NCBI GenBank assembly: GCA_016868855.1
Contig: VGFP01000003.1
Coordinates: forward strand, 1-64,000
Direction of reading: 5' to 3'
Source of the DNA: Bacteroidota bacterium
Lineage (GTDB): Bacteria; Bacteroidota; Bacteroidia; Chitinophagales; Chitinophagaceae
Length of the DNA stretch: 64,000 bases
Shown: piece after piece, positions 8,775 through 18,540 of the stretch
How the letters are laid out: every line of letters starts with the position of its first letter
Position numbering within the stretch: position 1 is the first letter of the stretch
Notes under the pieces: generated by a model
Database searches by the model: none
Seen by the model: only the letters and a program-made list of their open reading frames with translations
What the model was told of the DNA's origin: nothing
Program-made: the position numbers and the translations under genes

Positions 8775-10148
8775 CTAAATAAGGCTTAAAATCAGGTCAG
8801 GATGAATCCCCAACACAATGATTAGGACAGCATTCAAGAACATCATCCATTTGAAATAGGGCGAAAACAATGATGAATTGTCTTGTACAGACTCCTTGAA
8901 GTACATCGCTTGGATGACCCTGAAATAATAATACACACTCACTGCAGCACACAAAACAGCAGTAATTACCAACCACAACATGCCACCTTCCCTGATTACC
9001 GCCAAGAGCATGTAATACTTAGCAAAAAATCCTGCTGTGAGTGGAATGCCTGCCAATGAGAGCAAGGAAATCAACAATGAAAGCGCTATGATGGGATTTG
9101 ACTTTGCGAATCCGTTGAATGAATCAATGGAATGATCTTTCATTTTTGAAAGCACTGCGAATATTCCCAGTGTAGCAAAACTGTATCCGGCAAAATAAAG
9201 CAACAAGCCCTGTTTGGCAAATGTATTGATGGCATATATTGACAACATCATGAATCCAGCCTGGGCAATGGAAGAATATGCCAACATTCTTTTTACACTC
9301 TGCTGAAATACTGCGGTGATATTTCCAATCAACAGTGTTGCCACTGCGATGATGGCAACCAAGACTTTCCATTGCTCATGCAACTTGCCAAATGCATGAT
9401 CGAACAGTGTGAGGAATGCAAAAAAAGCAACGGATTTGACGATGGTTGCCATGAATGAAGTGAATACTGTTGGCGATCCATCATATACATCAGGTGTCCA
9501 GAAATGAAATGGAGCGGCAGATACCTTGAATGACATAGAGGCTAGGATGAGCAACATGCCGGCAGCCTTCATAGGCGTCAACACACCAAATCCAGCCCTG
9601 ATCGCGTCCAGATAAAAAGATCCTGTATCACCGTAAATCAAAGCAATTCCCATCAGCATCAATCCTGTTGAAAAGGATCCCATCAAAAAATATTTCAGGG
9701 CAGCTTCATTGCTTTTCAAGTTGGATTTATCGCTTCCTGCCAACACATAAAGCGGTATGGATACAATTTCTATCCCCAAAAACAACATCAACAATGATCT
9801 GTAACCTGCAACCACTGCAATTCCTGTTAATATAAAGAAAACCAACGCGTAAAGATCTGAGGCAGATTTTCCAGCTGAATGAATATCATTGCCTGAAAGG
9901 ATGAAATAAACCAGCGTGCTCACCAGGATGATCAAAAGAAAAGCGAGACCATAACCGGTATATTCCAGCATTCCTTTGGTATCGATTGTGACAAATGGAA
10001 TTCCACTCAGGAATTCATACGCAGTAGCTCCAATCATCAGACAAATGCCTGCTATGGCCAGCAAATGAATACTGCGCTTTGATTGTAAAAAGAAGCCCGC
10101 ATACATCATTAGAACTCCCCAAACTGCTGAAATTATAATAGCATTCAT
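8775..10148 (-). CDS. nuoN: NADH-quinone oxidoreductase subunit N
   Basis: One of the three antiporter-like proton-pumping subunits of complex I. The 457-residue, almost wholly hydrophobic protein has about 13-14 membrane helices. The conserved proton-channel stretch is seen at KVSAAPFHFWTPDVYDGSP and the later KRMLAYSSIAQAGFM, with the buried Lys and Glu expected in this Mrp-related family. It is the last gene of the nuo operon, 14 bases after nuoM. Confidence 0.95.
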   Translation of the reverse strand: MNAIIISAVWGVLMMYAGFFLQSKRSIHLLAIAGICLMIGATAYEFLSGIPFVTIDTKGMLEYTGYGLAFLLIILVSTLVYFILSGNDIHSAGKSASDLYALVFFILTGIAVVAGYRSLLMLFLGIEIVSIPLYVLAGSDKSNLKSNEAALKYFLMGSFSTGLMLMGIALIYGDTGSFYLDAIRAGFGVLTPMKAAGMLLILASMSFKVSAAPFHFWTPDVYDGSPTVFTSFMATIVKSVAFFAFLTLFDHAFGKLHEQWKVLVAIIAVATLLIGNITAVFQQSVKRMLAYSSIAQAGFMMLSIYAINTFAKQGLLLYFAGYSFATLGIFAVLSKMKDHSIDSFNGFAKSNPIIALSLLISLLSLAGIPLTAGFFAKYYMLLAVIREGGMLWLVITAVLCAAVSVYYYFRVIQAMYFKESVQDNSSLFSPYFKWMMFLNAVLIIVLGIHPDLILSLI

Positions 10149-10162
10149 AATGATTATTCAGT

Positions 10163-11629
10163 TTATGAATTATAACGGTTTAAAATCAATCCCATTGCAT
10201 CTGAAAACATATTGAAGAAAGGTTGGGGATATACACCAACAAGCAATATAAGTGCAGTGAGTATAACGAAGATAATAACCTGTAAACCTTTGATGTCTGT
10301 CACAAGTGAAGCTGCCTTGCTCTCTGTTCCATAAAAAACATTTTTTACCATATTGAGGGAGTACACTGCACTGAAAATGATGCTCAATCCTGTAAAAGCT
10401 GCAAATAATTTATTGGCCTGGTAAATGCCATTGAAGATCATGAATTCACCAACAAATGCATTGGTGAGAGGAAGTGCTACATTGGCAAGAACTGCAACCA
10501 ACATGAAGATAGACAATACAGGTGCCTTCTTGGCGAGTCCACCTAATTTTGAAATAGATAGGATCCCCGTCTGTTTCTCAATCAAGTATGCAACGATCCA
10601 CAATGCCAAGATGTTGACGCCGTGATTGAACATTTGAATCAAAGTACCTGATATGGCCACTTCTTTGAGCGTAAGAATACCCATTGCCATCAGCCCAATA
10701 TGGGCAATGGATGAATAAGCAATGAGTCGCTTGATATTGTCCTGGTAGATGGCCACTAATGATGCATAGACAACCCCAATTGAAATAACAATCATTAGCA
10801 CAGGACTGAATTGCTTTACCGCCAATGGAAACAATGGCATTACCCACCTCAACAATCCAAACAATCCCATTTTTACCATCACACTGCTCAACACCATTGT
10901 AACAGGTGCAGGTGATTGCTCGTATGACTCAGGCTGCCATGTATGCAGGGGGAAAAGAGGCATCTTGATAGCGAATGCAATGAAGAAAGCTGAGAACAAC
11001 CAGTATTGCTCAGTAGCAGTATTATTGAGATTAAAGAATGCGGAAAGTCCGAAAGATGTTGCATTTGTTTTGTTGTACATGTACAGTATAGCAATCAACA
11101 TCAATACTGAACCTATGAATGTATAAATGAAAAACTTGAAGGTTGCCCTGATGCGTTTTTCTCCACCCCAAATAGAAGCGAGGAAATAAACTGGAATCAA
11201 TGCCAGTTCCCAAAAAAGGTAAAAAACCAATGCGTCTGTAGCCATGAAAACCCCTACCAATCCGCAATGCGTAAGCAACATGAGTCCGTAGAACTTGTTC
11301 GCATCTTTATATTGATCAAAGGGGACCAATACAAAAACAAGCAGGAAAACAATGGCTGTCAGCAACGACATGGTCCTTGTCAATCCGTCGAGTATCAATC
11401 CAAAATTGCTTCCGATTGAAGAAAGCCAATCATAGCTGACCTGATTTAGCTGCATATTTTCTTTGCCTGAAAAATTCATGCTGACCATCAACACCAACAA
11501 GGATGATGCCGCAAATACGATGGCACTCGTCTTTGCCCGTTTGGCATCTTTCAAAAAGAAGCTGAGCAATCCCCCCAAAAGAGGAATCCAAATCAGCAAT
11601 GCGGGAAAATTATCAACGGCAGCGAACAT
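10163..11629 (-). CDS. nuoM: NADH-quinone oxidoreductase subunit M
   Basis: Antiporter-like proton-pumping subunit of complex I, 488 residues with about 14 membrane helices. Motifs include FWELALIPVYFLASIWGG (the Glu of helix 5), KMPLFPLHTWQPESYEQSP, KMGLFGLLRW and IKRLIAYSSIAHIGLM, all typical of NuoM. It lies between nuoL (15 bases) and nuoN (14 bases). Confidence 0.96.
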   Translation of the reverse strand: MFAAVDNFPALLIWIPLLGGLLSFFLKDAKRAKTSAIVFAASSLLVLMVSMNFSGKENMQLNQVSYDWLSSIGSNFGLILDGLTRTMSLLTAIVFLLVFVLVPFDQYKDANKFYGLMLLTHCGLVGVFMATDALVFYLFWELALIPVYFLASIWGGEKRIRATFKFFIYTFIGSVLMLIAILYMYNKTNATSFGLSAFFNLNNTATEQYWLFSAFFIAFAIKMPLFPLHTWQPESYEQSPAPVTMVLSSVMVKMGLFGLLRWVMPLFPLAVKQFSPVLMIVISIGVVYASLVAIYQDNIKRLIAYSSIAHIGLMAMGILTLKEVAISGTLIQMFNHGVNILALWIVAYLIEKQTGILSISKLGGLAKKAPVLSIFMLVAVLANVALPLTNAFVGEFMIFNGIYQANKLFAAFTGLSIIFSAVYSLNMVKNVFYGTESKAASLVTDIKGLQVIIFVILTALILLVGVYPQPFFNMFSDAMGLILNRYNS

Positions 11630-11644
11630 AATATAATCAGTGTT

Positions 11645-13558
11645 TTAAATTTTCCAGAACATCTGGAAGATGAAAAATAGGATGATGGAAACAACCATGA
11701 TCAATACATAGGAGCCAACCTGTCCACTTTGTATCAACCTCATCTGTCTGGCACTGAAGTGAATAAGCTTCCCCACTCCATTGACCATTCCATCAATTAT
11801 TTTAACATCGATGATTCTTGCAAAAAATGAAGAAATGTAATTTACGGGTTGAACAATGATCATTTCATATAGCTCATCGATGTACCATTTGTTCGCAAGC
11901 ATTTTTCCAAAAGAAGATGAATGCTCCTCAGTGATATCTGCTTTTGCAAACATTCTGCTGGCTGTAAAAATGGCAATCACGATCAGCAGCAGCAATACAC
12001 CCATTAGAAGAAGCTCTGTAGAATGAGACAAGTGCAATTGAGATGCAGAATGTGATAAAGTATACAATGGACTGAAAAAGTCCGACAATAGATGCGCATC
12101 TTCGATGAATACCGCAGGGATTCCTATCCACCCGCCTAAAACTGAAAGTAATGCAAGGATGATCAGTGGCCAAGTCATGGCAGCAGGAGATTCATGTACA
12201 TGATTGTATTGATCTTCAGTTCCCCTGAAATTTCCGTGAAAAGTGAGGAAATACATCCTAAACATATAGAAGGCAGTCATCAACGATGTAACAACACCCA
12301 ATATGTAATAGACAATATTCTTTCCTAGCGCTGCTGTCAATATTTCATCCTTAGAAAAGAACCCTGCAAAAGGAGGAATACCTGCAATGGCAAGACAGCC
12401 AATTAAAAATGTAAAATGGGTGACAGGGAGTTTCTTTTTTAATCCACCCATTTTATAAATATCCTGTTCGTGGTGCATTGCGTGAATCACGCTTCCTGCA
12501 CCAAGGAAAAGCAATGCTTTGAAGAAAGCATGTGTCATCACGTGAAACACACCAGCCGTATACGCTCCAACACCCAATGCCAAGAACATCAGTCCAAGTT
12601 GACTGACAGTTGAATAGGCCAGGACCTTCTTGATATCATTTTGTTTCAACGCTATGGTTGCTGCGAGCAATGCAGTTGAAATACCTACGATGGCAACAAC
12701 GTTTTGTGAGATTGGCGCAAGCGAATACATGACATTGCTTCTTGCAATCATATAAATACCTGCTGTTACCATGGTTGCAGCGTGTATCAGCGCTGATACA
12801 GGTGTGGGACCAGCCATCGCATCCGGCAACCAGGTGTAAAGAGGGATTTGGGCTGACTTACCCATGGCGCCTACAAACATCAAAAGTGTTATGCCTGTAA
12901 TGACTGAAACAGGAACAGTACTGGCCTTTGAGAATACACCTGCATAAGTGATGGTACCAAACTGAGCAAGCATCCAGAAAATAGCCAAGAGAAAGCCAAG
13001 ATCACCAATCCTGTTCATCACAAACGCTTTTTTTGCGGCATTATTATAATTGCTGTTGCCAAACCAAAATCCAATGAGTAAATAAGAACTAAGCCCAACA
13101 CCTTCCCATCCAATAAACATGGTAACATAACTTGAACCTAGGACCAGGATGAGCATAAAGAACAAAAACAGGTTCAGATAAGCGAAATACCTTGCAAAAT
13201 GTGGACTTTCCTCTTCATGCATGTATGAAGTAGAATAAATATGAATGAGAGAACCAATGCCAGTGATGACAAGCAGAAACAATGCGCTCAGCTGATCAAA
13301 TTGCAATGCAAATGGAAAATCCAATCCAGCGGTTTTGATAAAATCAAACAAGAACAAAACCTCGGTCTTGAAGCCTACAGCTGAAACTTGATTGAAAACC
13401 AACAGGCTCATGAGAAAAGCCATCACCATGACTCCAGAGCCAATCCATCCAATCATTTTCTTTGAAAGAAAATTTCTTCCAAGTCCATTGACAAGAAAGC
13501 CAATCAGCGGGAGCAATGGAATCAGGTAGCCGTATGTTATCATACCATTCATTGACAT
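11645..13558 (-). CDS. nuoL: NADH-quinone oxidoreductase subunit L
   Basis: The most distal proton-pumping subunit of complex I, 637 residues with about 16 membrane helices including the long lateral helix near the C-terminus. Recognised segments are FIGWEGVGLSSYLLIGFWF, KSAQIPLYTWLPDAMAGPTP, SALIHAATMVTAGIYMIAR and KKVLAYSTVSQLGLM, all highly conserved in NuoL. Length matches the family. It lies 10 bases after nuoK and 15 before nuoM. Confidence 0.96.
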   Translation of the reverse strand: MSMNGMITYGYLIPLLPLIGFLVNGLGRNFLSKKMIGWIGSGVMVMAFLMSLLVFNQVSAVGFKTEVLFLFDFIKTAGLDFPFALQFDQLSALFLLVITGIGSLIHIYSTSYMHEEESPHFARYFAYLNLFLFFMLILVLGSSYVTMFIGWEGVGLSSYLLIGFWFGNSNYNNAAKKAFVMNRIGDLGFLLAIFWMLAQFGTITYAGVFSKASTVPVSVITGITLLMFVGAMGKSAQIPLYTWLPDAMAGPTPVSALIHAATMVTAGIYMIARSNVMYSLAPISQNVVAIVGISTALLAATIALKQNDIKKVLAYSTVSQLGLMFLALGVGAYTAGVFHVMTHAFFKALLFLGAGSVIHAMHHEQDIYKMGGLKKKLPVTHFTFLIGCLAIAGIPPFAGFFSKDEILTAALGKNIVYYILGVVTSLMTAFYMFRMYFLTFHGNFRGTEDQYNHVHESPAAMTWPLIILALLSVLGGWIGIPAVFIEDAHLLSDFFSPLYTLSHSASQLHLSHSTELLLMGVLLLLIVIAIFTASRMFAKADITEEHSSSFGKMLANKWYIDELYEMIIVQPVNYISSFFARIIDVKIIDGMVNGVGKLIHFSARQMRLIQSGQVGSYVLIMVVSIILFFIFQMFWKI

Positions 13559-13568
13559 TTATTTTATC

Positions 13569-13904
13569 TCAGTGCTTCAATCGATTTAAAAAATTGATAT
13601 CCACTGAATGAATATTTCTATAGAGCATTACAATGATTGCCAATCCCACGGTTACCTCAGCAGCAGCAACCACCATGATAAAAAATACAAAAATTTGAGC
13701 CTCTGCCCCTGCCATGGAAGCTGCATCGAGTGACTGTGCAGCAGCATGATGCATGCGTGAAAAAGCAACGAGCAGCAAGTTGACTGCATTCAGCATCAAC
13801 TCGATGCACATGAAAATGACAATTGCATTTCTGCGGGTGAGCACTCCGATGATGCCAATACAAAAAAGGCAAACCGATAAAAATATATAATAATTGATGG
13901 GCAT
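13569..13904 (-). CDS. nuoK: NADH-quinone oxidoreductase subunit K
   Basis: Small three-helix membrane subunit of complex I (111 residues). It carries two buried Glu residues in helices 2 and 3, seen in [18 protein letters not shown] and in [18 protein letters not shown], that form part of the central proton path. Located 5 bases after nuoJ and 10 before nuoL. Confidence 0.95.
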   Translation of the reverse strand: MPINYYIFLSVCLFCIGIIGVLTRRNAIVIFMCIELMLNAVNLLLVAFSRMHHAAAQSLDAASMAGAEAQIFVFFIMVVAAAEVTVGLAIIVMLYRNIHSVDINFLNRLKH

Positions 13905-13909
13905 CTTTG

Positions 13910-14431
13910 TTATTTTGATACGTTGGTTTCAATAATTCCTTTCTCTTTCTTACCCAATATGATTGCACCAACCATGGCGCTCAGAAACAGCACACTGCTG
14001 ATTTCGAACGGTACAACATATTCACTGAAAAGGGTGCGGCCCAATTGCTGGATCAATCCAATGCCTGCCTCTTGACCACCAGCCACTGCAGTATTATTTT
14101 TCAGAGTTGCTACCAAAATCAACATCAAACTGCCTCCTGAAACAACACCAGCCATTTTCATCCACTTGCTTTTGTTGGGCTCCTGGTCTGCATTCATATT
14201 CATGAGCATGATCACGAAAAGAAACAATACCATGATCGCGCCTGCATAAACAATCATATTCACGATTGCAAGGAATTGTGCATTGAGCAATACATAATGT
14301 CCTGAGATCGCAAAGAATACTACAATCAACCACAGCACACTGTGCACCGGGTTCTTGCTGAATATCACCATCAACGCTGCAAGAATTGCTGCTGATGACA
14401 ATGTCCAAAATATGATTTCGGTGATTGGCAT
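13910..14431 (-). CDS. nuoJ: NADH-quinone oxidoreductase subunit J
   Basis: Membrane subunit of complex I (173 residues, five helices). The conserved [18 protein letters not shown] segment (helix 3, with the pi-bulge region linked to conformational coupling) is present, and the C-terminus ([20 protein letters not shown]) is typical. It is 3 bases after nuoI and 5 before nuoK. Confidence 0.95.
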   Translation of the reverse strand: MPITEIIFWTLSSAAILAALMVIFSKNPVHSVLWLIVVFFAISGHYVLLNAQFLAIVNMIVYAGAIMVLFLFVIMLMNMNADQEPNKSKWMKMAGVVSGGSLMLILVATLKNNTAVAGGQEAGIGLIQQLGRTLFSEYVVPFEISSVLFLSAMVGAIILGKKEKGIIETNVSK

Positions 14432-14434
14432 GTT

Positions 14435-14989
14435 TTATTTGTTTTTGATTTGTTGTTCCCGCTGACCTTTTGCAACCTCATAATTCTCTTTGTCCTTTAT
14501 AGGATGTGGAATGAGCAAATTTTCTTTGCCGTATATAAATCCTTTTCTAGTAAAATCGGATGGAGCAAATGTTTCAGAGAGATAGATGGCATCTTTGGGG
14601 CAAGCCTCTTCACACAATCCACAGAAAATACAACGCAGCATATTGATCTCATATTTTGCAGCGTATTTCTCTTCGCGGTATAAGTTTTCTTCTCCTGGCT
14701 GGCGCTCGGCAGCTTCCATGGTAATGGCTTCTGCCGGACAAGCAACTGCACACAATCCGCATGCTGTGCAATTCTCTCTTCCCTCCTCATCGCGGTTGAG
14801 CACATGGAGACCTCTGAACACCGGACTGAAAGGCCTTTTTTGTTCGGGGTAATTGATGGTGGGCTTCTTTTTAAACATGTGACCAAATGTGATGGCCATA
14901 CCTTTAAAAATAGCGGGCAGATACAAGCTTTCCCAGAAGGTAAGCGGTTTCTGCTCCAATGTTCTTGATCTATTTGTCAATTGTCCCAT
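14435..14989 (-). CDS. nuoI: NADH-quinone oxidoreductase subunit I (two 4Fe-4S)
   Basis: Peripheral-arm subunit carrying clusters N6a and N6b. The 184-residue protein has two complete CxxCxxCxxxCP motifs: Cys74, 77, 80, 84 and Cys120, 123, 126, 130. The N-terminal amphipathic segment (SLYLPAIFKGMAITFGHMF) anchors it to the membrane arm. It lies 4 bases after nuoH and 3 before nuoJ. Confidence 0.96.
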   Translation of the reverse strand: MGQLTNRSRTLEQKPLTFWESLYLPAIFKGMAITFGHMFKKKPTINYPEQKRPFSPVFRGLHVLNRDEEGRENCTACGLCAVACPAEAITMEAAERQPGEENLYREEKYAAKYEINMLRCIFCGLCEEACPKDAIYLSETFAPSDFTRKGFIYGKENLLIPHPIKDKENYEVAKGQREQQIKNK

Positions 14990-14993
14990 ATCA

Positions 14994-16076
14994 TTATTTA
15001 TTGAGAGCCAATATCACTACTGCTGTTATCAAAAGATTTGCAAGTGCAAGCGGAATCAATTTCTTCCAACCCAAGTCCATGAGTTGATCATACCGAAATC
15101 TCGGAATGGTCCATCGCACCCATATGAATAAGAATAGAAAGAAAGCAATTTTTGCAAAAAAGGTAAGGAATCCAAGCAATGCTACCAGGTTCACACCAAT
15201 ATTTGAAGCCAGTGTTGTCTCATCTACAAATGGTATATCGTATCCTCCAAAGAACAATGTTGAAACAACAGCACTTGAAATAAACATATTGACATACTCA
15301 GAAAAAAGGTACAATCCCAGCTTCATGGAAGAATACTCCTGATGATAGCCAAAGTTCAATTCGTTTTCAGCTTCAGGCAAATCAAAGGGTGTTCTGTTGC
15401 ACTCGGCAAAAACACATATCAAGAAAATCAAAAAGGCAAGTGGTTGATACAAAATATTCCATCCCAACAAACCGCCCCAGCCTCCTTGCATTTGTTGCTC
15501 AACGATGGATTTTAAATTGAGCGATCCAGTCATCAACAACAATGAGATGAGTGACAATCCCATTGCCAATTCATATGAAATGATTTGCGATGCGCCACGC
15601 ACTGCAGCGAGCAGTGAAAATTTATTGTTGGATGACCATCCTCCAATCATGATGCCATACACACCGAGACTTACCACACCAAACACGTAGAGGATACCAA
15701 TATTAACATCAGCAACCTGCAGACTCACCGTTCTGCCGGCAATTTCAATTTGATTCCCCCATGGAATAACAGCACTTGTTAACATAGCCGTCAACATTGC
15801 CAATGCAGGTCCCAATACAAACAATCCCTTGTTCGATGTAAGTGGTATGATTTCTTCTTTGAAAAAAAGTTTGAGTCCATCTGCAAGTGGCTGAAGTATG
15901 CCAAAAGGACCAGCACGGTTGGGACCTCTGCGGTCTTGCATGAATCCGGCAATTTTCCTCTCGGCAAAGGTGGTGTACATTGCCACAACCAGAGAGAAAG
16001 AAATGATTGCACCGATCAGCAATAATTTCTCCAATCCAAACCATACATTTATCACGAGCAAATGAATAGGTATCAT
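14994..16076 (-). CDS. nuoH: NADH-quinone oxidoreductase subunit H
   Basis: Membrane subunit forming much of the quinone-binding cavity. The 360-residue protein has about 8 helices. Family hallmarks are AERKIAGFMQDRRGPNR, GPFGILQPLADGLKLFFKE and FDLPEAENELNFGYHQEYSS, the last being the conserved acidic quinone-site loop. Its ATG overlaps the nuoG stop by 4 bases, indicating translational coupling. Confidence 0.96.
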   Translation of the reverse strand: MIPIHLLVINVWFGLEKLLLIGAIISFSLVVAMYTTFAERKIAGFMQDRRGPNRAGPFGILQPLADGLKLFFKEEIIPLTSNKGLFVLGPALAMLTAMLTSAVIPWGNQIEIAGRTVSLQVADVNIGILYVFGVVSLGVYGIMIGGWSSNNKFSLLAAVRGASQIISYELAMGLSLISLLLMTGSLNLKSIVEQQMQGGWGGLLGWNILYQPLAFLIFLICVFAECNRTPFDLPEAENELNFGYHQEYSSMKLGLYLFSEYVNMFISSAVVSTLFFGGYDIPFVDETTLASNIGVNLVALLGFLTFFAKIAFFLFLFIWVRWTIPRFRYDQLMDLGWKKLIPLALANLLITAVVILALNK

Positions 16077-17170
16077 GAATGCTTCTTTGTTTGTTCAAAA
16101 ACTTTTCCGGTAGCGGGACCTTTGATGACACTCAAATCAATGGAGGGATCATTGACCTCACTGACACTGTGTATGTCCATCAGCAATTTAGGTTTCCTTT
16201 CATCATGCACCTTGCTGAAGGTTTCTGCTGGCTTGCTGAGTTTCTCATAGTGTCCCTGAGAAATAACAGAATGCCTGCTTACATGTGTCGGTCCCTCAAT
16301 CACCCAATCACTTGTCTTTTTCTTTTCGAATCGGCATTCATTGCAGATCCATTCCTCCACTTCACCCCACTGATCTTTTCTGGCCGTCACACGTAAAACC
16401 TCTTCTCCCCTTTGCCAGAGTGTTACTTTTCCAGAGCAGCACTTGCATGCACGATGTGCATTCACCGGCTTGGTAAACCATACCCTGTTCTTGAAACGGA
16501 ATGTTTTATCAGTGAGCGCACCAACAGGACAAACATCAATTACATTTCCAATGAAATCGTTGTCGAGTGATTTTTCAATATAAGTTGCAATCTCCGCGTG
16601 ATCACCCCTGCTGAGTATTCCATGTACACGTTTATTGGACACCTGATCCGCTGTGTACACACAACGGTAGCAGAGAATACATCGTGTCATGTGCAGTTGT
16701 ATATACGGACCCAAATCGTGTTTTTCGAATGTTCTGCGTTTGAACTCATAACGAGTTGCTTCCTTTCCATGCTCATATCCCAGATCTTGCAAATGACACT
16801 CCCCTGCCTGATCACAAACGGGGCAGTCCAAAGGATGATTCAACAAAAGAAACTCAACAACTCCGTTGCGGGCGTCAAGTACCTTGGGACTCGTAATGTT
16901 TTTGACTTCCATTCCATCCATCACTCCAGTGCGACAACTTGCAACGAGTTTGGGCATTGGACGCGGATCTGCTTCACTTCCTTTGCTCACCTCAACCAAA
17001 CAGGTACGGCATTTACCGCCACTGCCTTGCAACTTGGTGTAGTAACACATGGCTGGAGGCACAACTTCACCGCCAATCATTCTTGCAGCCTGCAGGATGG
17101 TTGTTCCCTGGGGAACATCTATCGTGATGTTGTCAATTGTGACTTTTAACTTTTTTATTTCCTCGGCCAT
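16073..17170 (-). CDS. nuoG: NADH-quinone oxidoreductase subunit G, short Bacteroidota-type form
   Basis: Electron-transfer subunit with three N-terminal cluster sites. Cys42, 54, 57 and 79 fit the 2Fe-2S cluster N1b; His112 with Cys116, 119 and 125 fit the His-ligated N4Fe cluster; Cys164, 167, 170 and 214 fit another 4Fe-4S. A Cys-rich segment (Cys242, 244, 245, 276, 279) resembles the start of the molybdopterin-oxidoreductase domain, but the protein stops at 365 residues, far shorter than the roughly 700-900 residues of proteobacterial NuoG. The stop overlaps the nuoH start by 4 bases, so this is a natural end and not a frameshift. Short forms are usual in Bacteroidota. Confidence 0.93.
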   Translation of the reverse strand: MAEEIKKLKVTIDNITIDVPQGTTILQAARMIGGEVVPPAMCYYTKLQGSGGKCRTCLVEVSKGSEADPRPMPKLVASCRTGVMDGMEVKNITSPKVLDARNGVVEFLLLNHPLDCPVCDQAGECHLQDLGYEHGKEATRYEFKRRTFEKHDLGPYIQLHMTRCILCYRCVYTADQVSNKRVHGILSRGDHAEIATYIEKSLDNDFIGNVIDVCPVGALTDKTFRFKNRVWFTKPVNAHRACKCCSGKVTLWQRGEEVLRVTARKDQWGEVEEWICNECRFEKKKTSDWVIEGPTHVSRHSVISQGHYEKLSKPAETFSKVHDERKPKLLMDIHSVSEVNDPSIDLSVIKGPATGKVFEQTKKHS

Positions 17171-17179
17171 AGCATTTTT

Positions 17180-18529
17180 TTATGCAACTACACTCAACTC
17201 ATCAGCATAATGAGCCAAGCCATAGTTTTGGGTTAAGCACAATGAAGGATGGTTTACATGCCATTCAAATTCATCTCTGAAATGTCTGATGGCTGCTGCA
17301 ACAGGCCATGCTGCTGCGTCGCCCAGTGGACAAATTGTATTTCCCTCAATTTTACTTTGGATATCCCACAACAAGTCAATGTCGCTTGATACACCTTTGC
17401 CACTCTCAATTTTATGGAGTATTTTTTCCATCCATCCTGTTCCCTCTCTGCATGGTGAACATTGTCCGCAGCTTTCATGTCTGTAAAATCTTGCGAGCGT
17501 CAACGTATGTCGAACGATACACTGATCCTCATCCAATACAATAAATCCACCTGATCCCATCATGGATCCGCTTGCAAAACCACCTTCAGAAAGACTTTCA
17601 TAATTCATGTAACGTGTTTCACCTTTGGCAGTCTTCAACAAGAGATTTGCAGGAAGGATGGGCACTGAAGAGCCGCCAGGGATACAAGCTTTTAGTCTTT
17701 TTCCATTGGCAATTCCACCACAATACTCATCGCTATAGATAAACTCTTCCACAGAGATGGTCATGTCTATTTCATATACGCCGGGCTTGTTGATGTTTCC
17801 GCATGCAGAAATCAGTTTGGTACCGGTAGATCGACCCACTCCAATCTTTGCATATTCTTCTGCACCGAGGTTCATGATAGGAACTACTGCTGCCAGTGTT
17901 TCAACGTTGTTGACAACAGTTGGGCAGTCCCACAAACCTTTGATGGCCGGGAAGGGTGGTTTGATGCGAGGGTTTCCTCTCTTTCCTTCCAATGATTCAA
18001 TGAGAGCAGTTTCTTCGCCGCAGATATATGCACCTGCGCCACGCTGCACATATATTTCCAAATCAAATTCAGTTCCAAGAATATTCTTTCCAAGGAAACC
18101 ATTTTGTTTTGCTTCAGCAATGGCTTGTTCGAGTATGCCAACAATCCAAGCGTATTCTCCACGTATGTATATGTAAGTTCTGTTGCTACCCAATGCAAAT
18201 GATGAAACAATCAGTCCCTCAATGAGCAGATGGGGAATAAATTCCATCAGGTATCTGTCTTTGAAAGTTCCTGGTTCAGATTCATCTGCGTTGCAAACCA
18301 GGTAACGGGGTACACCTTCTGGTTTTGCAAGAAAACTCCATTTGAGTCCGGTTGCAAATCCCGCACCTCCCCTGCCCCTGAGTCCGCTTTTCTTCACTTC
18401 CTCCACAATAGCAACTGGTTCCATTTTCAATGCTTTCTCAACTGCAGCATAACCACCCTCTCTCCGATAAACATCAAATTGTCGGATACCTTCAACATGG
18501 GCCTTTTCCAATAATAATTTTCTTGCCAT
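17180..18529 (-). CDS. nuoF: NADH-quinone oxidoreductase subunit F (NADH/FMN/4Fe-4S)
   Basis: Binds NADH and FMN and starts electron transfer in complex I. The 449-residue protein shows GRGGAGFATGLKW at 52-64 (FMN/NADH loop), CNADESEPGTFKDR (flavin site), RGAGAYICGEETALIESLEG, and the C-terminal cluster motif ESCGQCSPCREGTGW with a further Cys in NTICPLGD, giving the N3 4Fe-4S site. It is 11 bases after nuoE and 9 before nuoG. Confidence 0.97.
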   Translation of the reverse strand: MARKLLLEKAHVEGIRQFDVYRREGGYAAVEKALKMEPVAIVEEVKKSGLRGRGGAGFATGLKWSFLAKPEGVPRYLVCNADESEPGTFKDRYLMEFIPHLLIEGLIVSSFALGSNRTYIYIRGEYAWIVGILEQAIAEAKQNGFLGKNILGTEFDLEIYVQRGAGAYICGEETALIESLEGKRGNPRIKPPFPAIKGLWDCPTVVNNVETLAAVVPIMNLGAEEYAKIGVGRSTGTKLISACGNINKPGVYEIDMTISVEEFIYSDEYCGGIANGKRLKACIPGGSSVPILPANLLLKTAKGETRYMNYESLSEGGFASGSMMGSGGFIVLDEDQCIVRHTLTLARFYRHESCGQCSPCREGTGWMEKILHKIESGKGVSSDIDLLWDIQSKIEGNTICPLGDAAAWPVAAAIRHFRDEFEWHVNHPSLCLTQNYGLAHYADELSVVA

Positions 18530-18540
18530 AATGCCTTCCT

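Noticed and set aside
8750-8790. GCCT/AGGC hairpin near the end of nuoN as an operon terminator
   Set aside because: The 4-bp stem overlaps the stop region and lacks a T run; too weak to support.
16073-16120. NuoG shortened by a frameshift
   Set aside because: The nuoH ATG overlaps the nuoG stop and NuoH is complete, so no lost coding sequence fits between them; short NuoG is usual in this phylum.
16598-17149. 183-codon plus-strand frame inside nuoG
   Set aside because: Antisense shadow of a clear NuoG coding sequence with all cluster motifs; no promoter or family features.
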